Made by a program: the position numbers and the translations under genes | Shown: positions 10,142 through 20,779 of the stretch, piece by piece | How the letters are laid out: every line of letters begins with the position of its first letter | How positions within the stretch are numbered: position 1 is the first letter of the stretch | NCBI GenBank assembly: GCA_036250195.1 | Contig: JAVHZZ010000011.1 | Location: 59,400,919-59,464,918, forward strand | Direction: 5' to 3' | DNA: 64,000 nt | DNA from: Mixophyes australis | Taxonomy: Eukaryota; Chordata; Amphibia; Anura; Limnodynastidae | The notes under the pieces: generated by a model | Seen by the model: the letters and a program-made list of their open reading frames with translations, nothing else | What the model was told of the DNA's origin: nothing | Database searches by the model: none

Positions 10142-13100
10142 CTAACAAGCGCAGGCAGGTAAAGAACAAACTATCTTGAAATCTTCTGAGTTTTTAAATT
10201 CAATCCAGGAAAACCATGTGGCTAAGAATTCTGTGGATTTGTCATTGGCTGAAAGGATAATGTCTTCCATGGACATGTAATAATCAATTCTATTGAACCA
10301 GTCCATAATCAGGGGGGGTGATCGGGATTTCCAGCGTGTAGGTAGGACTGCCCTGGCTGCGTTGTTGAGGTGTTTCAGTAGAGATTTTTTGTATTTTGAG
10401 GATTGACTAGGGGAGTATGAGAGTAACCAGAAGCCAGGATCCTTGGGAACCTCGTGTCCCACAATAGCACTGGATAATCTAATGACCTCGTTCCAGAATG
10501 GGGTAATGAGTGGGCATTCCCACCAAATATGGAATAAAGAACCCAGGGAACTGGAGCATCTCCAGCAAGAAGAAGATAACTGGGGATTAAATTTATGTAA
10601 CAGAGTAGGGCATCTGTACCACCTGGTCAGGAGTTTATAGTGAGTTTCTATTACTGAGATGCTTAGTGAACAGGAGTGTGTATTTGTGAAAATTTTTTGC
10701 CAGGATGCCGAGGTTATATGTGGCGCTAGGTCCCGTTCCCATAATCTGGCAAAAGGAGGCGGGGAACTGAACTGGTCCTCCAACAAAATTTTGTAAATTT
10801 CAGAGATAATATGGACTGGAGCAGATTTGGATAAGCATAAGTTTTCGAATGGAGTTGGAGATCTGTTGAGAGTTCCGGTTCTTCTAATAGAATTAATGTA
10901 ATGGAAGATTTGAACATATTTCCAATGTTCAGAGGAGGGAAGCGAGAAAGCTGACTGTAGGTCTGCAAAAGAGAGGGGTCTACCATTCGTCACCAGCTGG
11001 CCGAGGCCCTTGATTCCCACCCGAGACCACCTTCTGAAGTCAGAACCCGATTGGCCTGGTGGAAAGTCTGGATTGAACACAAAGGGGGTGATAGGTGAAG
11101 GAAAGGTTGAGATGCTTTTTCCAAAACGGATTTTCTTCCAAACCTTTAAGGTTGGGCCGATGGTTGTGTGAAGGATTCTGGGTATCTTAGATAACCAAGG
11201 TACCACATTTAGCGGGGTTGTGTTAAATTCATTCTCAATAACCACCCATTGTTTGAGGTCACCCCCTCTGGTCCAGTCCACTATCCTGCTAAGGAAAACT
11301 GCCTGAAGATAACCCTGGAGCATTGGCAATTGCGCCCCTCCTTGGTGTTTTCGCCTATAAAGGAGAGCATGCTTAAATCGGGGTCTCCTACCTCCCCAGA
11401 CAAAATCGCGTATCAGACGCTGGAGACTATCAAGGAATCTTTGAGGGATTAGGATCGGAAGTGCTTGCATCAGGTAGAGTACTTTGGGAAGAACATTCAT
11501 TTTTATAATGTTCATTTTGCCAAACCATGAGAATTTGGAGGACGACCAGGCTGCCAAGTCTTTTTTAATTTTATTTATGAGAGGGGGGAAATTCAGATGG
11601 AATAGCTGGTCATTGGACCTTGAGATAGAAACCCCAAGATAACGAAAATGTGAAGGCTGCCATTTAAATGGGAATGCTGATTTGAGGCCCTTTATTGATT
11701 GTTCTGGGGCTGAGATGTTAAGGGCATTTGACTTAGAGAAATTTATTTTGAAGTTGGAGAGAGTGCCAAATTTAGAGAATTCTAACATCAGGTTAGGTAA
11801 TGATGTGATGGGGTTTGTGATGATCGCAAGCAAGTCATCTGCAAATAGGGCCAATCGGTAGTTTTCTTTACCGATCTGCAGACCCGTGATGTTTGGGTTA
11901 GATCGAATCGCCCTGGCCAGGGCTTCCATACAGAGTACAAATATCAGAGGGGATAATGGGCAGCCTTGACGAGTGCCGTTATAGATGGTAAAGGAGTCAG
12001 ATAAGATGCCGTTTGCTCTAACTTTAGCAGAGGGGAATTTGTACAGGGCTAAAATTTTATGTAAACAAGAGGGGCCAAGTCCCATATGGAGAAGTACCCC
12101 CTTCATGAAGCCCCAGTCCACTCTATCGAATGCCTTCTCAGCGTCGGTTGACAAGAGAATTGTGGGCAGGTTAACAGAAGAGGCGTAATGTATTAGATTA
12201 ATAATTTTAGTAGTATTCTCCTTTGCTTCCCTGCCTGGTACAAATCCTACTTGGTCGTTTGTAATTAATTCCGGGAGGAGATTCTTTAACCTGTTTGAAA
12301 GAATCTTCGCATAAAGTTTAATGTCTACGTTTAGAAGGGAGATTGGGCGGTAGCTAGGGCATAAAGCTGGGTCTTTACCCTCTTTAGGGATGACTGTAAT
12401 ATGCGCTTCCAGCGACTGTGGTGAAAAACCTTTTGTGTCTGACACTTCATTGAAAGCATCTAGCAGAATGGGACATAGCTTATCCAAAAATGTTTTGTAA
12501 TATGATATGGAGAACCCATCGGGGCCAGGGCTTTTTCCAAGGGGGGAAGATTTTATAGCTCCCCTTAGTTCTGTAAGAGAAAAGGGAGAGTCTAAAAGAT
12601 CTTTTGCCTCTTGGGAGATTTTTGGAAAATCAATACCTCGAAGATATTCTCCTATAGCTTCCTCAGCCCGAGCATTATCGTTATCAGATACCTGGGATCT
12701 AATGTGATATAGTTTTGCATAATAGGAGCGGAAGGCTTCAGCGATGGACTTATCTGTGTGCTTAGTGGTGCCTCCAGAGTCTTGTATGCTATGTATGTAG
12801 GAGCGGTTACGTTGGGCTCGAAGGGCTCTAGCAAGAAAGCGGCTCGGCTTATCCCCCCATTGATAGTATTTGTTTCTACAGCACCGCCAGGCCTTTTTCA
12901 TGCGGTCATTTAGTAGAGAATTTAAAGTTGACCGCTTATTATGGAGTTCAACTAAGGTCTCAGGGGACAAAGTGTTTTTGTGTTTAGTTTCTAAATCCCT
13001 GATATCTGACAGGAGTGCTTTGCGAACCTCGTCCTTCTGCTTCTTGAGAAATGAACCTAATTGAATACACTTCCCCCTCAGAACACATTTGTGAGCTTCC

Positions 13101-13960
13101 CAGACTGACAACTTGGACGTCTCTCCATTATCGTTAATATCCAAATACTCCCCGATAGCATCATTCAATTGTGATTTACAGTATGGGTCCTGCATTAGCA
13201 ATTCGTTGAGTCTCCAAGACCACTGTCTGGGGGGAGGAGAGGCCAATTTGATAGACAAATATATCGGGGCATGGTCAGAGTCCGTTATTTGTCCTATCCA
13301 GGAGTCGACTACCAGGTCTAGACTTCTGTGGTCTATAAATAGGTAATCTATGCGAGAGTAAGAGGAGTGAGGGTATGAGAAAAAAGTGTAGTCTCTATCT
13401 GCAGGGTGAAATATTCTCCACGCGTCGGCCAGCTGGTGATCGTGAAACTCCCTCCTAACCTTACGGGCATCTCGAAGAGAGGTCCTGGGAGCACCAGACG
13501 AGGAGTCAACTTGGGGGAGAAAGGACCAATTCAGATCCCCGCCTAGGACCACCACACCTTCTAAAAGGTCTTCAATCTTTGCCAGAATTTTGGTAAAGAA
13601 CGCAACCTGGGAAGTATTGGGAGCGTATATATTTACTAGAGAAAATAGCTGGTCAAAGATCTTTACTTTAACAAGCAGGACTCTACCTTCTACTATCTCC
13701 GTAATGGATATATCGGAGAGGCGTAGGTGTTTCGCGAAAAGAATTGCGACACCTCTAGATTTGGATAACGAATAATTGTTAAAAAAACCTGTGGGGTAGT
13801 AGTGGTTGGTGAGTGTGGGGGCATGGCTTTTTTTGAAGTGAGTTTCCTGGACAAATGCGACATCTACTTTATCTATATGTAATGTGTGCAAAAGGCGTGA
13901 ACGTTTCTGGGGTATATTCAGACCTCTAACATTAGTAGAAATAAATTTCAACTTATCCAT
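10142..13960 (-). CDS. ORF2: L1 ORF2 protein: endonuclease and reverse transcriptase
   Basis: A continuous 1272-codon ORF starts at ATG (MDKLKF), a normal length for L1 ORF2. The APE-type endonuclease covers about residues 1-240, with STNVRGLN (8-15), FVQETHF (36-42), GGDLNWS (140-146), SRIDYLF (202-208) and DSDHAPI (227-233). The RT follows: KSPGPDGFS (about 476-484), SYRPISLLN (536-544), STDAEKAFDRVDW (604-616), GTRQGCPLSPLIF (662-674) and the FADD active site (706-709). Near the C-terminus is the CWRC...HIWWEC zinc-knuckle-like motif of L1 proteins. The protein nicks DNA at A/T-rich sites and primes cDNA synthesis there. All catalytic residues I can check are present. Confidence 0.93.
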   Translation of the reverse strand: MDKLKFISTNVRGLNIPQKRSRLLHTLHIDKVDVAFVQETHFKKSHAPTLTNHYYPTGFFNNYSLSKSRGVAILFAKHLRLSDISITEIVEGRVLLVKVKIFDQLFSLVNIYAPNTSQVAFFTKILAKIEDLLEGVVVLGGDLNWSFLPQVDSSSGAPRTSLRDARKVRREFHDHQLADAWRIFHPADRDYTFFSYPHSSYSRIDYLFIDHRSLDLVVDSWIGQITDSDHAPIYLSIKLASPPPRQWSWRLNELLMQDPYCKSQLNDAIGEYLDINDNGETSKLSVWEAHKCVLRGKCIQLGSFLKKQKDEVRKALLSDIRDLETKHKNTLSPETLVELHNKRSTLNSLLNDRMKKAWRCCRNKYYQWGDKPSRFLARALRAQRNRSYIHSIQDSGGTTKHTDKSIAEAFRSYYAKLYHIRSQVSDNDNARAEEAIGEYLRGIDFPKISQEAKDLLDSPFSLTELRGAIKSSPLGKSPGPDGFSISYYKTFLDKLCPILLDAFNEVSDTKGFSPQSLEAHITVIPKEGKDPALCPSYRPISLLNVDIKLYAKILSNRLKNLLPELITNDQVGFVPGREAKENTTKIINLIHYASSVNLPTILLSTDAEKAFDRVDWGFMKGVLLHMGLGPSCLHKILALYKFPSAKVRANGILSDSFTIYNGTRQGCPLSPLIFVLCMEALARAIRSNPNITGLQIGKENYRLALFADDLLAIITNPITSLPNLMLEFSKFGTLSNFKINFSKSNALNISAPEQSIKGLKSAFPFKWQPSHFRYLGVSISRSNDQLFHLNFPPLINKIKKDLAAWSSSKFSWFGKMNIIKMNVLPKVLYLMQALPILIPQRFLDSLQRLIRDFVWGGRRPRFKHALLYRRKHQGGAQLPMLQGYLQAVFLSRIVDWTRGGDLKQWVVIENEFNTTPLNVVPWLSKIPRILHTTIGPTLKVWKKIRFGKSISTFPSPITPFVFNPDFPPGQSGSDFRRWSRVGIKGLGQLVTNGRPLSFADLQSAFSLPSSEHWKYVQIFHYINSIRRTGTLNRSPTPFENLCLSKSAPVHIISEIYKILLEDQFSSPPPFARLWERDLAPHITSASWQKIFTNTHSCSLSISVIETHYKLLTRWYRCPTLLHKFNPQLSSSCWRCSSSLGSLFHIWWECPLITPFWNEVIRLSSAIVGHEVPKDPGFWLLSYSPSQSSKYKKSLLKHLNNAARAVLPTRWKSRSPPLIMDWFNRIDYYMSMEDIILSANDKSTEFLATWFSWIEFKNSEDFKIVCSLPACAC

Positions 13961-14635
13961 TGAAGAGGAGGTCGGCAGTCGAGATCCCGACTATGACATC
14001 TGGAAATCCAGGTATACACCATGAGGAAGGATTCGCCCCAGCAAATTTGTAGACACTAGAGAAGCTCCCAGAGGGGGGAAGGAAGGGAAAGCACAAAGGG
14101 GAGGGGAAGAAGAACAAGAGAGAAAAAAAACAGAATACATACAAAAAACATATCATTAATAATCGAAACATATAAGAAGACATTGTAAACAACCGTCACA
14201 TAGACCAGGGGGCGATAAGACCCCTGGACAAATCTAACAGGACGGAAAAATCAGGGGTTATCAGGGGACATCAGGAGTCTACCGACCAGAAATGAGAAAT
14301 GAGACTATATTTGTAATTATGGGATAATATCAAGATATCAAAATAAACTCAAGGGGGATGTATGTGGAATGGCTCGCCTGGGATAAGCCCGGTGCAGACC
14401 ATTTAGATTTCAATAGTATTATTGGTACTAGTGTAAATAATTGTAACTAAGATCAATGGGGGGAGAACGATAAACAGAAAACTTATTATTGAACATTGCT
14501 AATAATATAGAGGCAACTAACAACCTATGTGGGAGGTATGCAACTATAGAATCCCAGTCAGGATCAATGATCCAAGACTGGGACCAGTAGTAGTGGTAAA
14601 TAGACAAGGTAACTTAAACAAACACCACTTCGATG
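13961..14635 (-). other. L1 inter-ORF spacer
   Basis: This 675-bp spacer separates ORF1 and ORF2, long for an L1. The short ORFs at 13953-14192 and 14527-14781 show no family resemblance. Nothing else is visible here. Confidence 0.7.
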
Positions 14636-15712
14636 TCAAGTCCCACTCCGAGAACCAACTGGAACCATTGGGTGAGATCTTCTGTTATTCCTTGAGACCT
14701 TCTGCCAGCCTCCTCCATTGGAGGCATGGAGGGGGATTTGCGCCATCCCTAGATTGTCCCAATCAGGAATCTGGATTTTAGGCAGATTCAGGTTTTCACA
14801 GAAAGATCCAACATCCGAGTGGCTATGGAGGGTCACCGTTTTCCCCTCGTGGTTAACCTGGATACTCAACGGGAATCCCCATCGGAACCGGATGGAACGT
14901 TGTTTAAGTTCATCAGTAAGGGGTTTTAAAGCCCGTCTTTGTTGCAATGTATACCAGGACAAGTCCTGAAATATTTGGATTTCGTGTCCGTTGAAGTCTA
15001 TACTAGACACACCTCTTGCTTTCCTGAGGATAGCTTCTTTAACTGAAAAGTAGTGCAACCTGCAGATGATATCACGTGGGTTGTCAACCTGAGAGCTCTT
15101 AGGGCGTAACGCTCTGTGAGCTCTATCAAAGATAATTTGATTGTCTGGGTCTGCTTCCAAAAGCTCATTAAATATTTTGGTGAGAGCATCCGTAATCCCA
15201 AGAGGGGGGATATCTTCTGGGACGCCTCTTATTCTCAAATTGTTGCGACGGCCTCTATTGTCGAGGTCGTCTAATCTTCTACGAAATTCACCGAATTGTT
15301 GAGTGACCATACTCTGGAGGTTGTCAATTCGTGTATCAACCGTTTCTGAGTGGTCCTCTATGGAAACAATCTTTTCAGCCATCTGAGAGAGATCCGACTT
15401 GATTGAAGCAATTTGTGATTGCAGGGCCTCTTGAATCCGGGACTCTAGGGCTTGAAAGTCCATTTTAGTTGGAAGAGATTTCAGATGGGTTAAAATCTCC
15501 CCTAAGTCTCCTTTCTCTGACATGATGGTAGAAGATACCGACGAAGAAGATTGAGGAGAATCTGCAGGATCCCGTGAGGGTGTTTGGGGTGTTGTTTGTG
15601 GGGGTGTTGAAGAGGCGTTGGAAGTGAAGAGTTGTTGAAAAGCACCACGAGGTGTAGAATCTCTAGTTTTCTTCGGTGCTTTTTGAGCAGGAGTTTTTTT
15701 GTCTCTCCCCAT
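14636..15712 (-). CDS. ORF1: L1 ORF1 protein (RNA-binding chaperone)
   Basis: The ORF is 358 codons from ATG (MGRDKKTP). The first 80 residues are Lys/Ser/Thr/Pro-rich and probably disordered. Residues of about 85-150 form heptad-like repeats (SQMAEKIVSIEDHSETVDTR), consistent with a trimerising coiled coil. They are followed by RRNNLRIRGVPE, the start of the RRM-type core, and a basic C-terminal domain. This is the standard Transposase_22-like layout of L1 ORF1p, which coats L1 RNA. It has no internal stop. Confidence 0.9.
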   Translation of the reverse strand: MGRDKKTPAQKAPKKTRDSTPRGAFQQLFTSNASSTPPQTTPQTPSRDPADSPQSSSSVSSTIMSEKGDLGEILTHLKSLPTKMDFQALESRIQEALQSQIASIKSDLSQMAEKIVSIEDHSETVDTRIDNLQSMVTQQFGEFRRRLDDLDNRGRRNNLRIRGVPEDIPPLGITDALTKIFNELLEADPDNQIIFDRAHRALRPKSSQVDNPRDIICRLHYFSVKEAILRKARGVSSIDFNGHEIQIFQDLSWYTLQQRRALKPLTDELKQRSIRFRWGFPLSIQVNHEGKTVTLHSHSDVGSFCENLNLPKIQIPDWDNLGMAQIPLHASNGGGWQKVSRNNRRSHPMVPVGSRSGT

Positions 15713-16690
15713 TTATACAAAGACTATATATACATCGACATCCCCGAGTACAGGTGGATACCCATGTGGGTGGTACTGATCAGGAGACAGCCGAGTCCCC
15801 TCCCCAGGGGGGCGCTCGCTAGTCGGCCATAGTCAGGGCTACATTGGCATGAGGGAGCTTGTAGAGAAAGATAAGTTCCTGGCTGACCTCAACGAGATGG
15901 GATATCAGGAGGTTCAGAAATAGGAAAGGACCAAGGGTTTCCAGCAGGGTGTACTGCTTGAAATGATGGGAAACCAGGTTGCCTTCAGTGATGTTGGTTC
16001 AACTAGAAGTGAAATCTCAGGGATTTGCTGAATAATAATAATAATAACACTTGTAGTGTGGGCTTTTCACCACAAGATGGCGCCTAAGATTCACTGAAAA
16101 TGAGCTTCATATATATGATCCTCCTTACCTTCACCTCCCAGAAGGCTCTGCTCCAAGCTAGTCGGAAGAGAAGGAGATAATGGTGGCCTTAACTTCTGGT
16201 CTGTCGCTGCTGAAGGAGGACTCGAGGGGGGGTCGCCCACGAGGGCGCATCCACCAGGGATCTCTCAGGGGATGATCAGCTGGGCTCCCACCCCAGTACA
16301 CAGCAGGCTGGCGTCAGAGCTGCGGGGGAACACAGCGCGGCTCAAGGCAGAGTTCTTCCACCCACGGAGATCAGCGGGAGAGTCGGCGGCAAGGCAGACG
16401 GGCAACGGAGGATGCTGACAAGGTAATCGCTGATCCGGGGGGGGGGGTGCAGGGACCCCAGGAGTTGCGGCAAGCTGGTACTGGCTAGCGATTCCGCCGC
16501 TAGCTGCTGCTCGCGGATGTCCGTGGCCAGAAGATGGCACAGAAGTGTCCCGGGAGTATGGAGACCAGGTAGAAGTCACCAAGAGGGTAATTAGAGCAGG
16601 GGGAAGCCCGGGGAGTATGAATTTGGCCACCGGTTTGCGGGAGCTCACAAACCATGCGACTGCACGAGATGGCGTCCAAGCCACGCCCCC
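15713..16690 (-). promoter_or_regulatory. L1 5' UTR / internal promoter region
   Basis: About 980 bp precede ORF1. The extreme 5' end reads GGGGGCGTGGCTTGGACGCC, and the stretch is G+C- and CpG-rich toward 16270-16690, as expected of an L1 internal promoter. It holds a short AAT repeat near 16032-16045. ORFs in this stretch (16265-16684, 16500-16694) are products of base composition. Confidence 0.65.
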
Positions 16691-16870
16691 TCAAGTCATA
16701 TTTTATATTTCACCTTTTACATTACTATATATAATTTGAAAAAAGGAAAGATTTTGGAGAATATTTAAAATATTCTGATGATATAAAGTTGGTACATTTC
16801 CATTTATTTCTGAAGATTTTGTACAGGTTATACAAAAAATTCAAGGGTGCCAATAATCTTGACCAGAAAT
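16691..16870 (+). mobile_element. Tc1/mariner relic, right end
   Basis: Sequence resumes after the L1 duplication in register with the left part (9823). It ends in a terminal motif reading GGGTGCCAATAATCTTGACC near 16845-16864, typical of one Tc1-like inverted-repeat family. The gap from 16871 to 17353 shows no recognisable element. Confidence 0.65.
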
Positions 16871-17361
16871 GTATATAGTGTTGGGTAGTGTTGGTTGCAT
16901 AACCAGGGTTATGTGAATGTCTCTAGTGTATGTTGCTACAGTGATTAATTTCATATTTCTCCATAAATTAAGTAACAATAAACTTGTCAGTGTCTTTAAC
17001 TGATGCAGATAAATAAGAGTGCAGTAGCACAACTCAAAAGGTAGAAAATGACACTTTATCTCAGTCGCTTTGTAGCATATGTGATTAAATGAGGCGTAAA
17101 CTTATCTGTCACCATGGAGGCAAGACTGCAACAGCAATCCTCTAGGACCAAACCTCTCTTGTTTACAGTCCTCTCTGCTCACCTGAAATACACCCAGATG
17201 AAGTTACACTGACTCTGGCCAGAAACTAACTTCGTGTGCCCACAATAGCAACTCTTTATAGGGCTCATCTGGAGATTCACTAGCACGGGTCCCTCGCAAA
17301 ATGGTTTCCTGAAGCAGGACACTCTCAGCAACTGTGGATGACTTCTGGCTCACCAAGGGCT

Positions 17362-17422
17362 CAGGGCCCTCTTATCAACATTTTGGGCCCCCGGGCAAAG
17401 CAGTGCACCGGGGCCCCTATAT

Positions 17423-17470
<48 letters not shown>

Positions 17471-17810
17471 TTATTATATATATGGGCCCTGCAGCCCAGG
17501 GGGGCCCGTCGGAGGCAGCAAAAAAAAAAGAAAATACTTACCTTGCGGTCAGCTGGCGATCCAGCTCCCTCCCTGGTCTCCTCCTCCATCGCGCTCCGCA
17601 ATGGATGCATGATGATGGCACGCCCGACATGCACTGCGAGCGCCGGACGGAGGAGGAGACCAGGGAGGGAGTTGGATCGCCAGCTGACCGCAAGGTAAGT
17701 ATTGTCTTCTTTTTTTTCAGTTTTTTTTTTTTGCTGCCTCCGACGGGCCCCCCTGGGCTGCAGGGCCCCCGGGCACCTGCCCATTGTGCCCAATGGGAAA
17801 GACGGCCCTG
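17362..17810. mobile_element. Fold-back (palindromic) hAT-like element
   Basis: The element starts CAGGGCC, ends GGCCCTG and is flanked by the 8-bp direct repeat CAAGGGCT (17354-17361 and 17811-17818). An 8-bp TSD fits the hAT superfamily. Inside, 17484-17599 and 17640-17769 are near-perfect inverted copies of each other, so the element would fold into a long hairpin. An AT dinucleotide run (17417-17466) sits at its left. It inserted 5 bp inside the left end of the Harbinger element. The ORFs at 17334-17862 on both strands are read through the palindrome and are not genes. Confidence 0.8.
17417..17466. repeat. (AT)n microsatellite
   Basis: About 50 bp of alternating A and T lie within the fold-back element. 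The array is pure except at its ends. Confidence 0.95.
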
Positions 17811-18116
17811 CAAGGGCTAGATTTACTAACGGGCGTGTTTGGCGGCGTATTTGATCCGTCATGCATCTCCGGCGATTTTGCAGGTCAAACAGCCGGATTT
17901 ACTAATGGGCGATTTTCAGCTTCAAGATGAATCCGACGGAGATGTAACGGCGGTATGTAAGAGTCCAAGCCGCCCGCGGCTTTGAAAGAAACATGGTGCT
18001 TTTGCTTTAAAACACGGCGGTTTCGAGTGATGCCGGGGTTTTTGAAAAATTCATCATTATCATACAGTGTTACCATTGACTACTTTCTGTGTCAGGAGAT
18101 TTGACATCACAAGCAC

Positions 18117-18124
18117 TATATAAA
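18117..18124 (+). promoter_or_regulatory. TATA box candidate for the Harbinger Myb-like gene
   Basis: TATATAAA occurs about 330 bp upstream of the first Myb-gene ATG (18451). It is the only good TATA motif in the left part of the element. No transcription start can be read directly. Confidence 0.4.
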
Positions 18125-18450
18125 TCACAGGGTTTACACATTTTCTTTGATAGGGTTTTGAGGAGTATAGAGAAAGGAGCTTGGAGGTATTAGTATTGTG
18201 AGTGAGGTGTGTTGGAGGGTTGTTGTGCTGCGATATCTGATTGGAGTGTGAGTAGTCCTGTGTTATTTTACAGTCTTGTGGCTTTGTTTTCTGATTTAAT
18301 TTCTGTCTTGTTTTTTTGGTAATTGTCTAGTCCTTTGTCTCTGTTACTTGTGTGCGAGTGTGTTGTGAGTGTTTCAGTAGTTAGTCTAGTTTGTCCTTTG
18401 TGTTTGTCAGTACTTCAGTGTTACTTGTTTTTTGTGTCTTACTGGATATT

Positions 18451-20187
18451 ATGGCCAGAGATAGGAGGGGGGCAGAAGGCGAGGAGAGGGAGATGGAGCT
18501 GGAGGGGACAGAGGAAGGTGAGGAAGGGTTAGAGGAGACAGGACAGATTTTCACACAATGAGAATTGTGTGTTAGTGCACAATATTGTTCCCTGTTATGA
18601 GATTATTTTAGGGAACCTTGCAGCCCGTACTCCGCTAAGGCGGCACCACCAATTGTGGGCAAACATATGCCAGGCCGTTAATGCAGTGGGACCATTAAAG
18701 CGGTCAGTGGCTCACTGCCGCAAACACTTTTCCAACATAAAGCGGAGACACAAACAAAAAATGGCTGAGGAAAGAGAGGCAGCAAGAGGAACAGGTGGTG
18801 GACTAGCACTTTGTGTGGAATATACCACGTATGAGGAGAAGCTGCGGCAGATACTGCCCCGTGAAATTGTAGAGGGGGTTAATGTCCAGGACACGGCTGC
18901 ACCTTCTTTTGGACAACCAGCTGGTGAGTTATTTTCATTTTAAGATGTATTTGAGAAGCACATTATCAAAGTACACTGTATACATGTTTAAATGATTGTC
19001 ACTGCTAATACAGTGTCTGCTTTTTCTAACATATCCAGAATCGCCTGTAAGAGACTCCACTCCGAGTCCAAAGTCTACTCCTCCACCTTCTGTCAGGGAT
19101 TCTGCACCTGAAGAACAAACATTTGCGTGTAGCCTGTTTGGGGGAGAAAAAATGTTGTTTGTATTTTTTGCAATCAAAATGTTGGTGTTAATGTTATATT
19201 GGTTGCTTTATATACGGTTTGCATAAACAGCTTCATGTACTACACAGAGGGTGAACTAAAATAGTAATAGCTTACCCCCAAATCACTGTCTTTTAGTACC
19301 AGCACCATCAAAGTTTGCATTAAAAATAATTTGCATTTATATCCCATCACTCTAACACATAGGCTAAATGAGATTTTATTCCAAAAGCAGATGGGTAGCA
19401 TCCTTAAGCAGGTCGCATAGGACAACTAATCAAGAAGGTAGACATTGTTAACCATTCTGTAGTTGTAAAAGGTTATGCTTTTTTGTCCAGTGTCCAGAAT
19501 GCAATCTACAAACATGATAGTTCCTATATACTTACCTTGGCTATTTCACCACAGGAACCTCAGCATCATTGCAAGGCCAGCGCCAGTCTGCGCAGATGTC
19601 ACCTCCTGACGACACACAGGAAGACACAGTCATCACTTTAGAGACGGTAGATGTCCCCGTGTCTACGCGCCAGGAACAAGCAACTGGCCCTGCGGAACAG
19701 TCACCCGAGCAACAAGCTGCACCTCCTGAGCTGGATACAGGGCGAGAAATGGCCCAATCCATTGCTAATTTCCAGGTCCTGCAGTCTCAGTTTATGGACA
19801 CTCAAACGAGACATATGTCTCATATTGTTGGACATTTGAGGCATTCCTACCGCAGTACTGCCTCATTCCTTCTGCATTAAATTGCATAGCTGCAGCTATT
19901 GAGCAATCCACTGTCAGCATGATTCAAATGACTAGTGCTGTGGAGGCCTTACACACCACAGTAAAGGAGGTCAATGCCAACGTGAATCGTATGGCTGCCC
20001 AAATTCACCAGGACATAACGGTACGGTTACCTTTGCCAGTGTCCTCTACTGAAACCAGTTTGGCTAGTACACCAGGATGCTCCGTGCAAAGTACTCCGCC
20101 AAGGAGAGGTGCTCGCACAAGAGGGGTCCGAGAAAGAGGAGAGAGTGTCACCCGAACATCTGATGTACCTGCCAAAAGGCGCAGATA
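18451..20187 (+). pseudogene. Harbinger Myb/SANT-like DNA-binding protein gene
   Basis: The ATG at 18451 opens an acidic leader, broken by one frameshift near 18555. A Myb/SANT-like domain follows (18569-18923; the WANICQAVNAVG and CRKHFSNIKRRHKQKMAEERE stretches). A donor (CAGCTG/GTGAGT, near 18924) and acceptors near 19039 (TATCCAG) and 19555 (TTCACCACAG) suggest three exons. The last exon encodes a Gln/Pro-rich region and a C-terminal coiled-coil-like stretch ending in a basic tail (20187), with a frameshift near 19860. In Harbinger elements this protein binds the transposon ends and helps bring the transposase to the nucleus. With two frameshifts this copy is not functional as read. Confidence 0.7.
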
Positions 20188-20779
20188 GGCTAATGTGTGT
20201 GGTTTTAACTAGAGGTGTGCACCGGCCACTTTTAGTGTTTTGGGTTTTGGGTTCTGATTAGCTTGAGGTTTTGGGTTCTGATTTGTTTTGCCAAAACACC
20301 AGACGAAAGATTTATTTTTAAAAAAGCATAAAATGTGCTAAAATCCAGTTTTTGGGATTTTTTCACTCCTATGTTATTATTAACCTCAATAACATTCAGT
20401 AACAATCATTTCCACTAATTTCCAGTCTATTCTGAACACCTCACACCTCACAATATTGTTTTTAGGCCAAAAGGTTGCATCGAGGTAGCTGGATGTCTAA
20501 GCTAAGCGACACAAGTGGGTGGCACAAACACGTGGCCCATCGTAGGTGGCTGTGTAGGCTTGAATGCCCTTTTACTGCTCCTCCATCCTCTGCAGCATAT
20601 AGAGGGTGGAGTTCTAGCGCGTCAATACCTCTTGTTTTCGATGATGACAGTGCATTTTAATTATTTTTGGATTTGGCCCCAACACTGAATGTAGTTTAAT
20701 ATCTGATACGCAGCTATCTGGACTGCGTAGTGGAGTGGCCCCGGTACCCAATTTGGTACCGGGGCCACAATACCTCCTC

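Larger units (their letters stand above)
9824..16690 (-). mobile_element. Full-length L1 retrotransposon with open ORF1 and ORF2
   Basis: On the minus strand this is a complete L1: 5' UTR (16690-15713), ORF1 (15712-14636), a 675-bp spacer, ORF2 (13960-10142), a 3' UTR with AATAAA, and an A-tail (T-run at 9821-9836 on the plus strand). The 14-mer TCAAGTCATATTTT is duplicated exactly at 9810-9823 and 16691-16704. In L1 orientation the target reads AT/AAAA, close to the usual TT/AAAA site of L1 endonuclease. Both ORFs are uninterrupted and the duplication is perfect, so this insertion is probably young. It landed in an old Tc1 element. Confidence 0.93.

Noticed and set aside
16265..16694. ORFs of 139 and 64 codons in the L1 5' end
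   Set aside because: They lie in the G+C-rich L1 5' UTR and have low-complexity Pro/Ala/Ser composition; no known L1 protein starts there.
17334..17862. Several overlapping ORFs on both strands up to 170 codons
   Set aside because: They read through the AT run and the two arms of the fold-back element, and the peptides are mirror products of the palindrome.
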